A stretch of 16,312 nt of DNA from positions 1-16,312 of the forward strand of contig CAZLGO010000038.1 of NCBI GenBank assembly GCA_964559295.1. The letters run 5' to 3'. The DNA is from CAZLGO01 sp964559295 (GTDB taxonomy: Archaea > Methanobacteriota > Methanobacteria > Methanobacteriales > Methanobacteriaceae). Positions 7,343 to 13,971 of this stretch are shown here, in pieces (position 1 is the first letter of the stretch; every line of letters starts with the position of its first letter). The notes under the pieces were generated by a model, which did not search any database, was not told where the DNA came from, and was given only the letters and a program-made list of their open reading frames with translations. Made by a program: the position numbers and the translations under genes.

Positions 7343-8254
7343 TTAGATAATAGCTGTTTCTGGTAACATTTTTACCAATGTATGGTGGTACATAAGTGAT
7401 TCTGTGATCTCCGAAATATCCTTCAGAATGTAATCGCTTACCACAACTTCAGAAATCTCGTCCCTGTAATCATTGTAGTTGAGTTTCACGCGAACACCGT
7501 CCAACTGGCTTACAACAGGTGCAGGGGAGTGAACCTCCTCTATTGCAGGCACCTGATTTTCTATCTCTGTTTTTACAAGAATAGATGGCACAAGAGGTGG
7601 ATCTTCTGATATCTCCCTTCTCCTTTCATCTAAAATCCTTTCTGTAACTTCAACCAATTTTTTAAGCGCTCTTATATGCTCTCCTTTTTTTAATCTCCTC
7701 GGAATTCTTCCCAAGCCTCCAACATATGCATCTGCTCCAGGAAGATCCTCAACATCAATATCAGGTGCCCCTGTAACTATAACTGGTATCTCAATATCCT
7801 CAAAAAGGTGAGTCTTTTTTAATATACATTCCCTAAAGCTTCCAAGAGCAAAAACAGCTGCATCATGTTCCTCAATGAGTCTCTTTTCATCTTCTGATAT
7901 TCGAGAGATTCCTTTGCCTGCTCCCCTTGCAAGACCTATCATGTTGTCCTTTGTTCCGTATCTTCTCAAGTACTCTGCAATATCACATGCAGAGTGGGGA
8001 AGGTGCTGCCTCGCAAGGGTTGGAGAGACTACTGCAATTTCTGTTCCTGCCATTGGCGCAACCTTTACAGTTCCTAAAAGCTCTGCTGCCTTTTCTTTTA
8101 TCTTATCCACATCCTCAATTGGAACAGCTAAGGTTACAACAAGATCCATCTGGATAAATGTCTCCTGTAACACAAATCCTCCAAGATCCTCTATAAGTTC
8201 TCTCATTTCCTCATGTTTGTGAACTCCTCCGGTATATGTCAGGGTTTCATACAT
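7343..8254 (-). CDS. mmp7: Methanogenesis marker protein 7 (McrC paralogue)
   Basis: A 303-residue protein that begins MYETLTYTGGVHKHEEMREL, the start I recognise as methanogenesis marker 7, a protein found in methanogens and described as related to McrC. Direct comparison inside this window supports that: EIAVVSPTLARQH (about 72-84) aligns with McrC EVLAIAMSPGRRH; GAGKG (111-115) with its GAGVP; ISEDEKRLIEEHDAAV (119-134) with LTPKEKEQIKRHKLIV; and EIPVIVTGAPD with EKPCVVICEYP. A C-terminal extension of roughly 100 residues (after about 205) is absent from McrC. The function is not established; a role in MCR activation or assembly is inferred. Its start overlaps the end of the 177-residue upstream gene by 16 bases, with GAGAGG before the ATG. 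Confidence 0.9.
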   Translation of the reverse strand: MYETLTYTGGVHKHEEMRELIEDLGGFVLQETFIQMDLVVTLAVPIEDVDKIKEKAAELLGTVKVAPMAGTEIAVVSPTLARQHLPHSACDIAEYLRRYGTKDNMIGLARGAGKGISRISEDEKRLIEEHDAAVFALGSFRECILKKTHLFEDIEIPVIVTGAPDIDVEDLPGADAYVGGLGRIPRRLKKGEHIRALKKLVEVTERILDERRREISEDPPLVPSILVKTEIENQVPAIEEVHSPAPVVSQLDGVRVKLNYNDYRDEISEVVVSDYILKDISEITESLMYHHTLVKMLPETAII

Positions 8255-8772
8255 AATTTCCTCTCCAAGATTCTGTATCGTAGTTTTGCTCTCTCCAAAG
8301 GGTCTTCTGGTACGTTTTTATGAGAAGGTACTTTGATAACCTTTTTATTTTTTATTACATCTTTTATCTCGTCTTCCATGTAATCTGGATAAACCACAAA
8401 GTCATAATCCTGATCAACAACCTTAAAGCCCATATCCTTTACAATGTCTCTTAAAAAGTTTGAATATACTTTCACTTTTATTTTTTGGTTTTCGTTAAAG
8501 TTTCTTAAATTTTCTATTTCTTCTTTTTCTGTATTATAATTTAAAGATTCGAGTGGTTCGGTCCCGAATATTTCTGATAGCATCCTAATACTTTCTTTTA
8601 TCTGTGAGAATGTATTCAATTTAATCTTTATAGATTTAATGTTTGTTTTTGTCTCAGAAAGTACAACTGCTATGTCTGCATCAACAGAATTAGGGTCCTC
8701 TCTTACAATAAAGTCAGAAATACCTGCAAGTTTTAGAACCTCTTTGCACATAGGAGTTGTAACAATTCTCAT
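8239..8772 (-). CDS. Uncharacterised 177-residue protein coupled to mmp7
   Basis: I do not recognise a named family. It is a soluble, charged protein with no membrane segment. The start is MRIVTTPMCKEVLKL at 8772, fixed by GGAGG five bases upstream; an in-frame ATG at 8802 has no such site. The protein appears to repeat one half-fold twice: strand-helix-strand-strand at about 1-40 (RIVTT, CKEVLKLAG, FIV, ADIAVVL) and again near 100-130 (KVKVYS, FLRDIVKDMG, FKVV, DFVVYP). The C-terminus is basic (ERAKLRYRILERK). It overlaps mmp7 by 16 bases, so the two are translationally coupled. This suggests a partner of the McrC-like Mmp7 and perhaps a methanogen-specific protein. Mmp17 was considered, since it neighbours mmp7 in some genomes, but I do not see a convincing match. 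Confidence 0.85.
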   Translation of the reverse strand: MRIVTTPMCKEVLKLAGISDFIVREDPNSVDADIAVVLSETKTNIKSIKIKLNTFSQIKESIRMLSEIFGTEPLESLNYNTEKEEIENLRNFNENQKIKVKVYSNFLRDIVKDMGFKVVDQDYDFVVYPDYMEDEIKDVIKNKKVIKVPSHKNVPEDPLERAKLRYRILERKLCMKP

Positions 8773-8808
8773 TAAAACCTCCATTTTTAAGTTTTTATTC
8801 ACATTTTT

Positions 8809-9591
8809 CTATTTTCTTGCATATACATTTATCCTTTTAAAAGCCTCAAAATAAGTTCCATCTGGTTTTTTTGTTCTTTCAAGCATTTTTTCAACTACTA
8901 AATCTCTAAATGATTTTTTAACAGTTTCTGGAAGTACTGCAAGGAAAGGAACAATACTTGGCTGTTCGATCCATCCGACCATTGATTTTTCATCGGTAAA
9001 GTAATGATCTACATCTTCCATCCAAACCCTGTACTCTCCAAATTTGGTTTGTGAAAGTAATTTCTTATATTCTCGAGTTTTTGGCATGTACCATGGCCAT
9101 CTGAAATCTTTAAAATAGGTTACAAACTTTGAAAGTTCCATAACTTCTCTTATAACACCAATAAAGTTAGGACAGTTTCCATAACCTGCGAACTGTACTC
9201 TCATAAATCCATTTGGTTTTAGGGCATTGTATATATTTCTAAGAAGCTTTTCATGGTCCAATATCCAGTGAAGCGCAGCATTTGAGAATACAACATCAAA
9301 CTCTCCATCAAAATCCATCTCACCTACATCAAGAAGCATCAATTCCATATTTTCTGTTTTATGGGATTTCGCCACCTCAATCATGGAGGGAGAACTGTCA
9401 ACTCCCACAACCTTCCCATCAGGAACCATTTCTGCAAGTTCTACTGTTGTAAGACCATTCCCACATCCAAGATCAAGAACGGTTTCATTTCCTCCCAAAC
9501 TTAATTCCCTGATTAACCTGTTGCCCCATTCTCTTTGAAGTCTGGACGATTTTTCATATTTTTTTCCATTAAATTGATATTTATTTTTCAT
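8809..9591 (-). CDS. Class I SAM-dependent methyltransferase, trans-aconitate methyltransferase-like
   Basis: A 260-residue Rossmann-fold methyltransferase. Motif I is VLDLGCGNGLTTVELA (about 38-53), the acidic residue of motif II is in VVGVDSSPSMIEVA (about 61-74), and motif IV is FDVVFSNAALHWILDH. The C-terminal half has the pattern WPWYMPKTREYKKLL ... SMVGWIEQPSIVPFL ... DGTYFEAFKRINVYARK, seen in proteins annotated as trans-aconitate 2-methyltransferase (Tam, COG4106); carboxylate methylation is the family precedent. A GAGGAAAA site precedes the ATG. It is the first gene of the minus-strand group, 36 nt before the 177-residue gene. The true substrate is unknown; the position upstream of mmp7 allows a link to MCR or cofactor chemistry, but that is speculation. 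Confidence 0.88.
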   Translation of the reverse strand: MKNKYQFNGKKYEKSSRLQREWGNRLIRELSLGGNETVLDLGCGNGLTTVELAEMVPDGKVVGVDSSPSMIEVAKSHKTENMELMLLDVGEMDFDGEFDVVFSNAALHWILDHEKLLRNIYNALKPNGFMRVQFAGYGNCPNFIGVIREVMELSKFVTYFKDFRWPWYMPKTREYKKLLSQTKFGEYRVWMEDVDHYFTDEKSMVGWIEQPSIVPFLAVLPETVKKSFRDLVVEKMLERTKKPDGTYFEAFKRINVYARK

Positions 9592-9630
9592 GATTTTCCT
9601 CTGGTTGCTAATTCATCTGTTGAATTCCGC

Positions 9631-9649
9631 TGATGAAGTTCATCGATGA
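9631..9649. repeat. Overlapping palindromic half-sites upstream of the methyltransferase gene
   Basis: GATGAA (9632-9637), one base, then TTCATC (9639-9644), directly followed by GATGAG make two overlapping palindromes; TCATCGATGA (9640-9649) is perfect. A further TTCATC-like copy lies at 9612-9617. The cluster lies 40-60 bp upstream of the start at 9591 and would suit an operator. It is short enough to be chance in this sequence. Confidence 0.35.
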
Positions 9650-9707
9650 GCGAACCTGAAAATCTTTTAATTTTATCTGCATTATTTAACGATTAATTGA
9701 AAATCAT

Positions 9708-10442
9708 TTATTTTACTATGGGTGAGGCATCCTGATCAAAGGGATTCGTTCTCATAGCAAGAGAAAAGAAATATGGATAATTATCTTTCAAATATCTCAT
9801 ATAATCCACCCATTCGTGAACCAGTAAAACATATGCTCTTTTTATATCGCCTTCAAGATGTTCGTAGTCACTATCTGGCAATTCTATTAGATCTTTTCTA
9901 TGGGATAGCTCCTGTGTGAGATGGTAGACTGCTCGAAGAAGCTCACTAAAGGATCCATGTTCAAGTAAATTAGGATAGAGTATCATCAGAAGATTCCTTT
10001 TTTCTTCTAAAAAACTGTGTAAATGTTCTAAATTGATCTTTTGTATTCTAACTTCATGATCGTAACTCTTAAGGCGTTTGCTGACACTCAAAAATTCTTG
10101 ATCAGACCATTCGTCGGTTATAATAAGATCCTTTCTAATTTCATCTAATTTAGGATCGAAGTTAGATAGGTAAGCCAACAATTTTGTTCCAACCTCACTG
10201 AAAAAAGCTCCTATGATCATATTCAGCTTTTCTAGTCTCTCTTGTTTTTCTCTTTTATTTAACAAACGTTCAATTATCAGAACTACTAATAAAGCTTCGA
10301 TGGGAAGAAAAGCAATGTCTCCTGTCATGTAAATGAAGATATGGTGAGGATCTCTAAAGATCATATAATGGATAAGATAGATAACTACAGATAACGTTAT
10401 TAAAAATAAACCCAACTGAACTTCCCAACTTAAACGTTTCAT
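9708..10442 (-). CDS. Unrecognised membrane protein with two N-terminal helices and a long helical cytoplasmic domain
   Basis: I do not recognise the family. With the start at ATG 10442 the protein has 244 residues (MKRLSWEVQLGLFL...). Two hydrophobic helices span about 6-27 and 35-58, followed immediately by a basic, charged stretch (ERLLNKREKQERLEKLN) that probably forms a coiled coil, then about 170 mainly helical soluble residues with conserved-looking aromatic patches (HEWVDYMRYLKDNYPYFF). The layout suggests an inner-membrane-anchored helical domain with the bulk in the cytoplasm. Start choice is uncertain: ATG at 10448 and GTG at 10451 are also in frame, and no well-spaced ribosome binding site favours one. 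It has roughly 120 bp of non-coding sequence on each side and looks monocistronic. No function can be proposed. Confidence 0.75.
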   Translation of the reverse strand: MKRLSWEVQLGLFLITLSVVIYLIHYMIFRDPHHIFIYMTGDIAFLPIEALLVVLIIERLLNKREKQERLEKLNMIIGAFFSEVGTKLLAYLSNFDPKLDEIRKDLIITDEWSDQEFLSVSKRLKSYDHEVRIQKINLEHLHSFLEEKRNLLMILYPNLLEHGSFSELLRAVYHLTQELSHRKDLIELPDSDYEHLEGDIKRAYVLLVHEWVDYMRYLKDNYPYFFSLAMRTNPFDQDASPIVK

Positions 10443-10571
10443 CCTCATCACGCTCTATTGGAATTTAACAGTTAAAGTAATTAAGTTTTTTATTTGTGAA
10501 ATGCTAAACATTTGAACAGATCTCTCAATGCTGATGAACTGAAAGTCCTCTAGTCAGATGTTTTCTGTTTG

Positions 10572-10901
10572 CTAAACATCACATCCGCACCCTTTGCGTC
10601 TTAAGATTTGGATTTGTTCCTTGGGCGAGTGAATGTATTCATCCTGTTTATCCTTTCCAATTGCCAGATCAGGATTAAGAAAACTATTATGTCGGTATCC
10701 TCTTCTTTTCATTTCTTTAGCAAGATTTTCATGCCTTAAATATAACGCTTTAAGCTTACCTTTCCATCTTAGGGTTTCAGGGTGATTGGAGTACCCCTTC
10801 TTTTCTTGTGTTAGTATCGTCCACAAAGCATGAAGCTCCCTGTGTTCACCAAGCAGATGATTACGACATAACTTTTCTGGTGGAATATCCCATATTCTCA
10901 T
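10572..10901 (-). CDS. Pyrimidine dimer DNA glycosylase / endonuclease V (DenV-like) family protein
   Basis: A 109-residue protein beginning MRIWDIPPEKLCRNHLLGEHREL, with GYSNHPETLRWKGKLKALYLRHENLAKEMKRRGYRHNS (about 36-73) typical of the Pyr_excise family. Compared with T4 endonuclease V, H15, R21 and E22 occupy the places of H16, R22 and the catalytic E23. The T4 enzyme uses the N-terminal threonine amine as nucleophile; here residue 2 is arginine, so the chemistry would need another N-terminal amine or differ. The predicted role is base excision repair of UV photoproducts or related damage. It ends in GCGCDV, with two cysteines. The gene stands alone in an accessory stretch; the family is patchily distributed, which suggests horizontal transfer. 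Confidence 0.85.
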   Translation of the reverse strand: MRIWDIPPEKLCRNHLLGEHRELHALWTILTQEKKGYSNHPETLRWKGKLKALYLRHENLAKEMKRRGYRHNSFLNPDLAIGKDKQDEYIHSPKEQIQILRRKGCGCDV

Positions 10902-10954
10902 AAATCAAAGCCCCACTATACATATCTACAGTTGCTACTTCCTCTGAATTATTA

Positions 10955-11167
10955 CTAATAGTCGCTTCTGATGTCAGGATAATTATATTTAATGCCAATG
11001 ATTGTGTTATTTCCTAAAAAATTGTCAATACATAAAAAACTAATCCTGATGGCATAAAACAGAAAGAAATACAGATTAAAATTCCTGTCTTTCTTGAAGG
11101 TTGTCTTGTACAGCTGAACGATCCAACCTGCTATGATTATAACCAAGCCTACTGCGAATATATCCAT
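10955..11167 (-). pseudogene. Small membrane protein, probably frameshifted at its 3' end
   Basis: The start MDIFAVGLVIIIAGWIVQLYK is well supported by AGGTGAT before the ATG at 11167. A first membrane helix (about 3-20), a basic loop (KTTFKKDRNFN) and a second hydrophobic segment (about 33-47) follow. After DNFLGNNTIIG the frame gives the polar tail IKYNYPDIRSDY and stops. Reading one base over from about 10995 gives ALNIIILTSEATI, which looks like the continuation of a third hydrophobic segment, and stays open to 10861, overlapping the DenV-like gene. A one-base indel (real or a sequencing error) is the simplest explanation. The alternative is an intact 70-residue protein. No function is known to me. 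Confidence 0.5.
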
Positions 11168-11392
11168 AGATATCACCTAAAACCTGGTGTTGCTTGTCCA
11201 AATTATTTTTACGAACCAAGTAATTCTGGTTATTACGACTAAAAAAATTCCATTTACCTTTTACAAAGACATTTAATAAAACAATCATTTAAATCTCTTC
11301 GATTTTTAGTTCTCCTCAATTTTATATTTTTCTATCCTCAGACATTTAACAGTTCTCTTTTAACAACAGTGGATTGAAAAGAGCTATCTGAC
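11168..11392. other. Non-coding divergent intergenic stretch
   Basis: AT-rich sequence between the small membrane gene (minus) and the TRAM gene (plus). A minus-strand frame at 11076-11288 is open, but it overlaps the small membrane gene and has a composition unlike its neighbours. I see no RNA gene or repeat; it presumably carries the minus-strand promoter, which I cannot place. Confidence 0.5.
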
Positions 11393-11406
11393 AAAAAGTT
11401 TATATT
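11393..11406 (+). promoter_or_regulatory. Promoter of the TRAM-domain gene (BRE plus TATA)
   Basis: AAAAAG (11393-11398) followed by TTTATATT (11399-11406) is a close match to the archaeal BRE/TATA consensus, and the strongest promoter-like sequence in the window. Standard spacing predicts a transcription start near 11428, giving a leader of about 34 nt to the TTG at 11462 or 13 nt to the GTG at 11441. Confidence 0.7.
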
Positions 11407-11461
11407 ATATTACACAGATAAAATCATATAAGACCACCAAGTGGTCGAAGGATGTGATGAA

Positions 11462-11671
11462 TTGTTTAGAACAGGTTATGAACCAAAGAGAGCTCCTATA
11501 GAAGTAGGAGAAGAACATGAAGTTAAAATCGAAGACATTGGTAAAGAAGGCGATGGTCTCACGCATATAAAAGGTTTTGTGGTATTTGTGCCTGGAACCA
11601 AAGTAGGCGATGAGGTTAAGATCAAAATAACGTCTGTAAGAAGAAGTTTTGGTTTTGCTGAGAAAGTCTAA
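11462..11671 (+). CDS. TRAM-domain RNA-binding protein
   Basis: A single-TRAM-domain protein of about 69 residues: VGEEHEVKIEDIGKEGDGLTHIKGFVVFVPGT then VGDEVKIKITSVRRSFGFAEKV forms the five-stranded barrel known to bind RNA. Stand-alone TRAM proteins are common in methanogens and haloarchaea, and work in methanogens supports an RNA-chaperone role in the cold or in general. Start: the frame also has GTG at 11441, but homologues begin just before the domain with MFR-like residues. The TTG at 11462 gives MFRTGYEPKRAPIEVG, with AAGGATGTGATG upstream; I prefer it. A strong promoter and a T-rich tract after the stop suggest a short, highly expressed single-gene message. Confidence 0.88.
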   Translation: MFRTGYEPKRAPIEVGEEHEVKIEDIGKEGDGLTHIKGFVVFVPGTKVGDEVKIKITSVRRSFGFAEKV

Positions 11672-11679
11672 GATTCTGG

Positions 11680-11713
11680 TTTGTTTTTTAGTTTTTATTT
11701 ATTTTTATTTTTT
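11680..11713 (+). terminator. T-rich tract, candidate transcription terminator after the TRAM gene
   Basis: Runs of six, five, three, five and six T residues occur within 34 bases, beginning 9 bases after the TRAM stop, without an obvious stem. Archaeal RNA polymerase ends transcription at such oligo-T runs. It lies directly upstream of the comB ribosome binding site, so comB would depend on read-through or on its own weak promoter. Confidence 0.6.
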
Positions 11714-11723
11714 GGTGTCTGTA

Positions 11724-12392
11724 ATGAAAGTTTCTTTAAGCTTAGGAAAGTCCGCTTCTGAGGATGTTGCCATCATGGTGGATGTATTAAGAGCAAGTAC
11801 CACCATAATTGCTGCTTTGAATAATTTCGATCAAATAATACCAGCGAAAAACATAGAAAATGCAATATTGCTTGCCAAAAAGCATGATGCCACCCTTGCA
11901 GGTGAGCGGGATGGAGCGCATATAGAAGGCTTTGATGCTGGAAATTCACCAGTTGAAATAAAAAAATTTCATGGCAAGGTCCTTGTTCTAACCACAAGCA
12001 ATGGTACAAGGATTCTCGAAAAAATAAGATCAAAGACGCTCATTGGATCATTTGTAAATGCAAAAGCTGTGGCTGAGGCGGCATGTGAAATTGCAGATGA
12101 TCATATAGAAATTGTAATGGCAGGAGTACGCGGTAAATTTGTAATTGAGGATTTTTTAGGAGCAGGTGAAATAATATCTTACCTAAAAGACTGCAAACCT
12201 GATGAATGGGCTTTTGCAGCATATATGGCATCTCATGATGATAAAATGGTCAATAATGCTGTCTGGAACTCAAATACTGCATTCAGACTCAAGAAACTTG
12301 GATTTTCTGAGGATATTAGATTCTCTCTGAGAAGAAATATATATGATCACGTTCCGATATATGAGAATAGAGAAATCAAAAGGCTAATATAG
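11724..12392 (+). CDS. comB: 2-phosphosulfolactate phosphatase (coenzyme M biosynthesis)
   Basis: Mg-dependent phosphatase that converts 2-phosphosulfolactate to sulfolactate, the second step of the PEP-derived coenzyme M pathway; coenzyme M is the methyl carrier used by MCR. The 222-residue protein has the family motifs VDVLRASTTI (19-28), AGERDG (59-64), GFDAGNSP (69-76) and LTTSNGT (89-95), at the usual ComB length. I chose ATG 11724, seven bases after GGTG, because the 25 codons before it are the translated T-rich tract (a false hydrophobic leader), and homologues begin MKVSLS. The TraB-family gene follows after 10 nt, so the two are co-transcribed. Confidence 0.94.
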   Translation: MKVSLSLGKSASEDVAIMVDVLRASTTIIAALNNFDQIIPAKNIENAILLAKKHDATLAGERDGAHIEGFDAGNSPVEIKKFHGKVLVLTTSNGTRILEKIRSKTLIGSFVNAKAVAEAACEIADDHIEIVMAGVRGKFVIEDFLGAGEIISYLKDCKPDEWAFAAYMASHDDKMVNNAVWNSNTAFRLKKLGFSEDIRFSLRRNIYDHVPIYENREIKRLI

Positions 12393-12402
12393 TGAGATCG
12401 TT

Positions 12403-13551
12403 ATGGTACCTAAAGAACTTGAAATAGTTGGAACAGCCCATGTGTCAAAAAAAAGTATCAAAAAGGTAAGAGAGACTATTCTGGAGAAAAAACCAGAGGT
12501 TGTTGCTGTAGAATTGTGCAGGAATCGTTACAAAAGTCTAATGAACCAAGATGATGAGAAAGGCATCAAGATAAAAGAATTGCTTAACAGTGATAGACTT
12601 ACGTTGTTTTTAGTCAGTGGATTTTTGTCCTATGTTCAGGGAAAAATAGGGGATGAAATAGGAGTAAAACCTGGAACAGAGATGCTTGAGGCTATAAATA
12701 CGGCGAAAGAGGTAAATGCAAGGGTTGTTTTAATAGATCGCGATATAAGAGTAACTTTAAAACGTGCTTTGGATAGAATGAGCTTCATAGAGAAAATGAA
12801 GTTTGTATATGAACTGATATTATCATTCTTCAGCAAAGATGAGGCAATAGAGAATGTAGACAACATGACCAAGGGTGATGTACTAAAAGATGCTATGGAA
12901 TACTTCCAGAATATGTCCCCAAGAGCCTACGATGTCTTAGTTACAGAAAGAGACGCCTACATGGCAAAAATGCTTCTCAACCTTAATGAGGAAAATGTCG
13001 TTGCTGTGGTTGGTGCTGGACATGAAGAAGGAATCATAGAATACCTAAAAAACCCATGGAAAATTCCACCGCTTCATGACCTTCTGGATACAAAAAAATC
13101 AAGATTCTCCGTTGGAAAACTCATTTTATTTGCAATACCTCTTGTTTTTATTGGAGTATTTGCTTTGGCGCTGTTACATGGAATCAACATAAAAACAAGT
13201 CTCATTGAATTTATATTATTGACAGGAGGATTATCTTCCATAGGAGCTATCTTAGCAGGTGCAAGGATCTACTCAGCAATAACGGCATTTCTTGTTGCCC
13301 CCATAACTTCTATACACCCTCTTCTTGCTGCTGGATGGTTTGCGGGTCTTGTGGAAGCTAAAATGAGAAAATTAAGCACCGCAGATTTGATCGAGTTTAG
13401 AAAATGTGAAAGTTTTAGGGAACTTATGCATAACAATCTCTTCAGGGTTTTGTTGGTTGTGGTAGGTTCCAATATAGGATGCAGCATAGGAACCATAATA
13501 TCAATACCAAATGTGATACTCCCTCTGCTTAATAAGATAATAGGGTATTGA
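12403..13551 (+). CDS. TraB/PrgY (Tiki-like) family membrane protein
   Basis: A 382-residue protein with an N-terminal TraB domain and a C-terminal membrane part. The domain has the two GX2H motifs of the TraB/Tiki superfamily, GTAH (H13) and GAGH (H207), together with VAVELCRNRY (35-44), KPGTEM (89-94) and TERDAYMA (181-188); these are predicted metal-binding or catalytic positions of a putative metalloprotease. Hydrophobic segments lie at about 238-260, 266-286, 291-316 and 347-378. Related proteins include enterococcal TraB/PrgY, which dampens pheromone activity, and animal Tiki, but the archaeal substrate is unknown. The ATG follows the comB stop by 10 nt, which indicates an operon; no functional link to coenzyme M is evident. 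Confidence 0.9.
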   Translation: MVPKELEIVGTAHVSKKSIKKVRETILEKKPEVVAVELCRNRYKSLMNQDDEKGIKIKELLNSDRLTLFLVSGFLSYVQGKIGDEIGVKPGTEMLEAINTAKEVNARVVLIDRDIRVTLKRALDRMSFIEKMKFVYELILSFFSKDEAIENVDNMTKGDVLKDAMEYFQNMSPRAYDVLVTERDAYMAKMLLNLNEENVVAVVGAGHEEGIIEYLKNPWKIPPLHDLLDTKKSRFSVGKLILFAIPLVFIGVFALALLHGINIKTSLIEFILLTGGLSSIGAILAGARIYSAITAFLVAPITSIHPLLAAGWFAGLVEAKMRKLSTADLIEFRKCESFRELMHNNLFRVLLVVVGSNIGCSIGTIISIPNVILPLLNKIIGY

Positions 13552-13590
13552 AGCGAATAAAGTAGTTAAAAATAAGAGAGGGTCATTGAG

Positions 13591-13968
13591 ATGTTTGGGA
13601 AGATATGGAATTTCTTAAAGTTCGTTGTAATCATCTTTGGACTGTTACTTCTTGGATATGCGTTTTTCCCAGATTTTTTTCCATTATCAAGAACCATACC
13701 CGCATCAATTGGAATTATAATCCTCCTTCTATTCCTTTATCCAAAATTACGAGGAGTTAGAAGTGGCGATATAGTTTTAGTATCAGTTTATGAAGGAACT
13801 TTTATTCGATATGCAACTGCAACAGCTTTAAGTGGAGGTAGAAAAGGAAAATCAATTAAAGTCAAATTTGCCGATGGATCTGAGGGTGTTGGGATCATAA
13901 AAAATACTGGTGGACTGCTTTTTCCAGCGAAAATTGATTTGTTTGAAATAGAAAGAATAACAGCATGA
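13591..13968 (+). CDS. Small membrane protein with a C-terminal beta-rich domain
   Basis: I do not recognise a named family. The 125-residue protein has two membrane helices (about 9-26 and 35-51), then a soluble domain of about 70 residues rich in predicted strands and glycines (SGDIVLVSVYEGTFIRY, KSIKVKFADGSEGVGII). The pattern resembles an SH3-like or NfeD/DUF2098-like barrel, but I would not assign it. A GAGAGGGTCATTGAG stretch precedes the ATG. It lies 39 nt after the TraB-family gene on the same strand and 39 nt before the DUF1922 gene, so it may belong to one transcription unit with them. Confidence 0.8.
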   Translation: MFGKIWNFLKFVVIIFGLLLLGYAFFPDFFPLSRTIPASIGIIILLLFLYPKLRGVRSGDIVLVSVYEGTFIRYATATALSGGRKGKSIKVKFADGSEGVGIIKNTGGLLFPAKIDLFEIERITA

Positions 13969-13971
13969 GAT

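Noticed and set aside
8773..8802. Upstream ATG at 8802 as the start of the 177-residue protein
   Set aside because: No ribosome binding site there, whereas GGAGG lies five bases before the ATG at 8772.
9626..9660. C/D-box guide RNA suggested by TGATGA followed by CTGA
   Set aside because: Only one C-like and one D-like box about 20 nt apart; the second pair and the usual 50-60 nt layout are missing, and the preceding base is C rather than a purine.
10503..10579. Direct repeat GCTAAACAT at 10503 and 10571
   Set aside because: A 9-bp repeat in AT-rich sequence without flanking mobile-element features; probably chance.
11076..11288. 70-codon minus-strand frame overlapping the small membrane gene
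   Set aside because: No ribosome binding site and no recognisable content; the overlapping frame has AGGTGAT and clear membrane helices.
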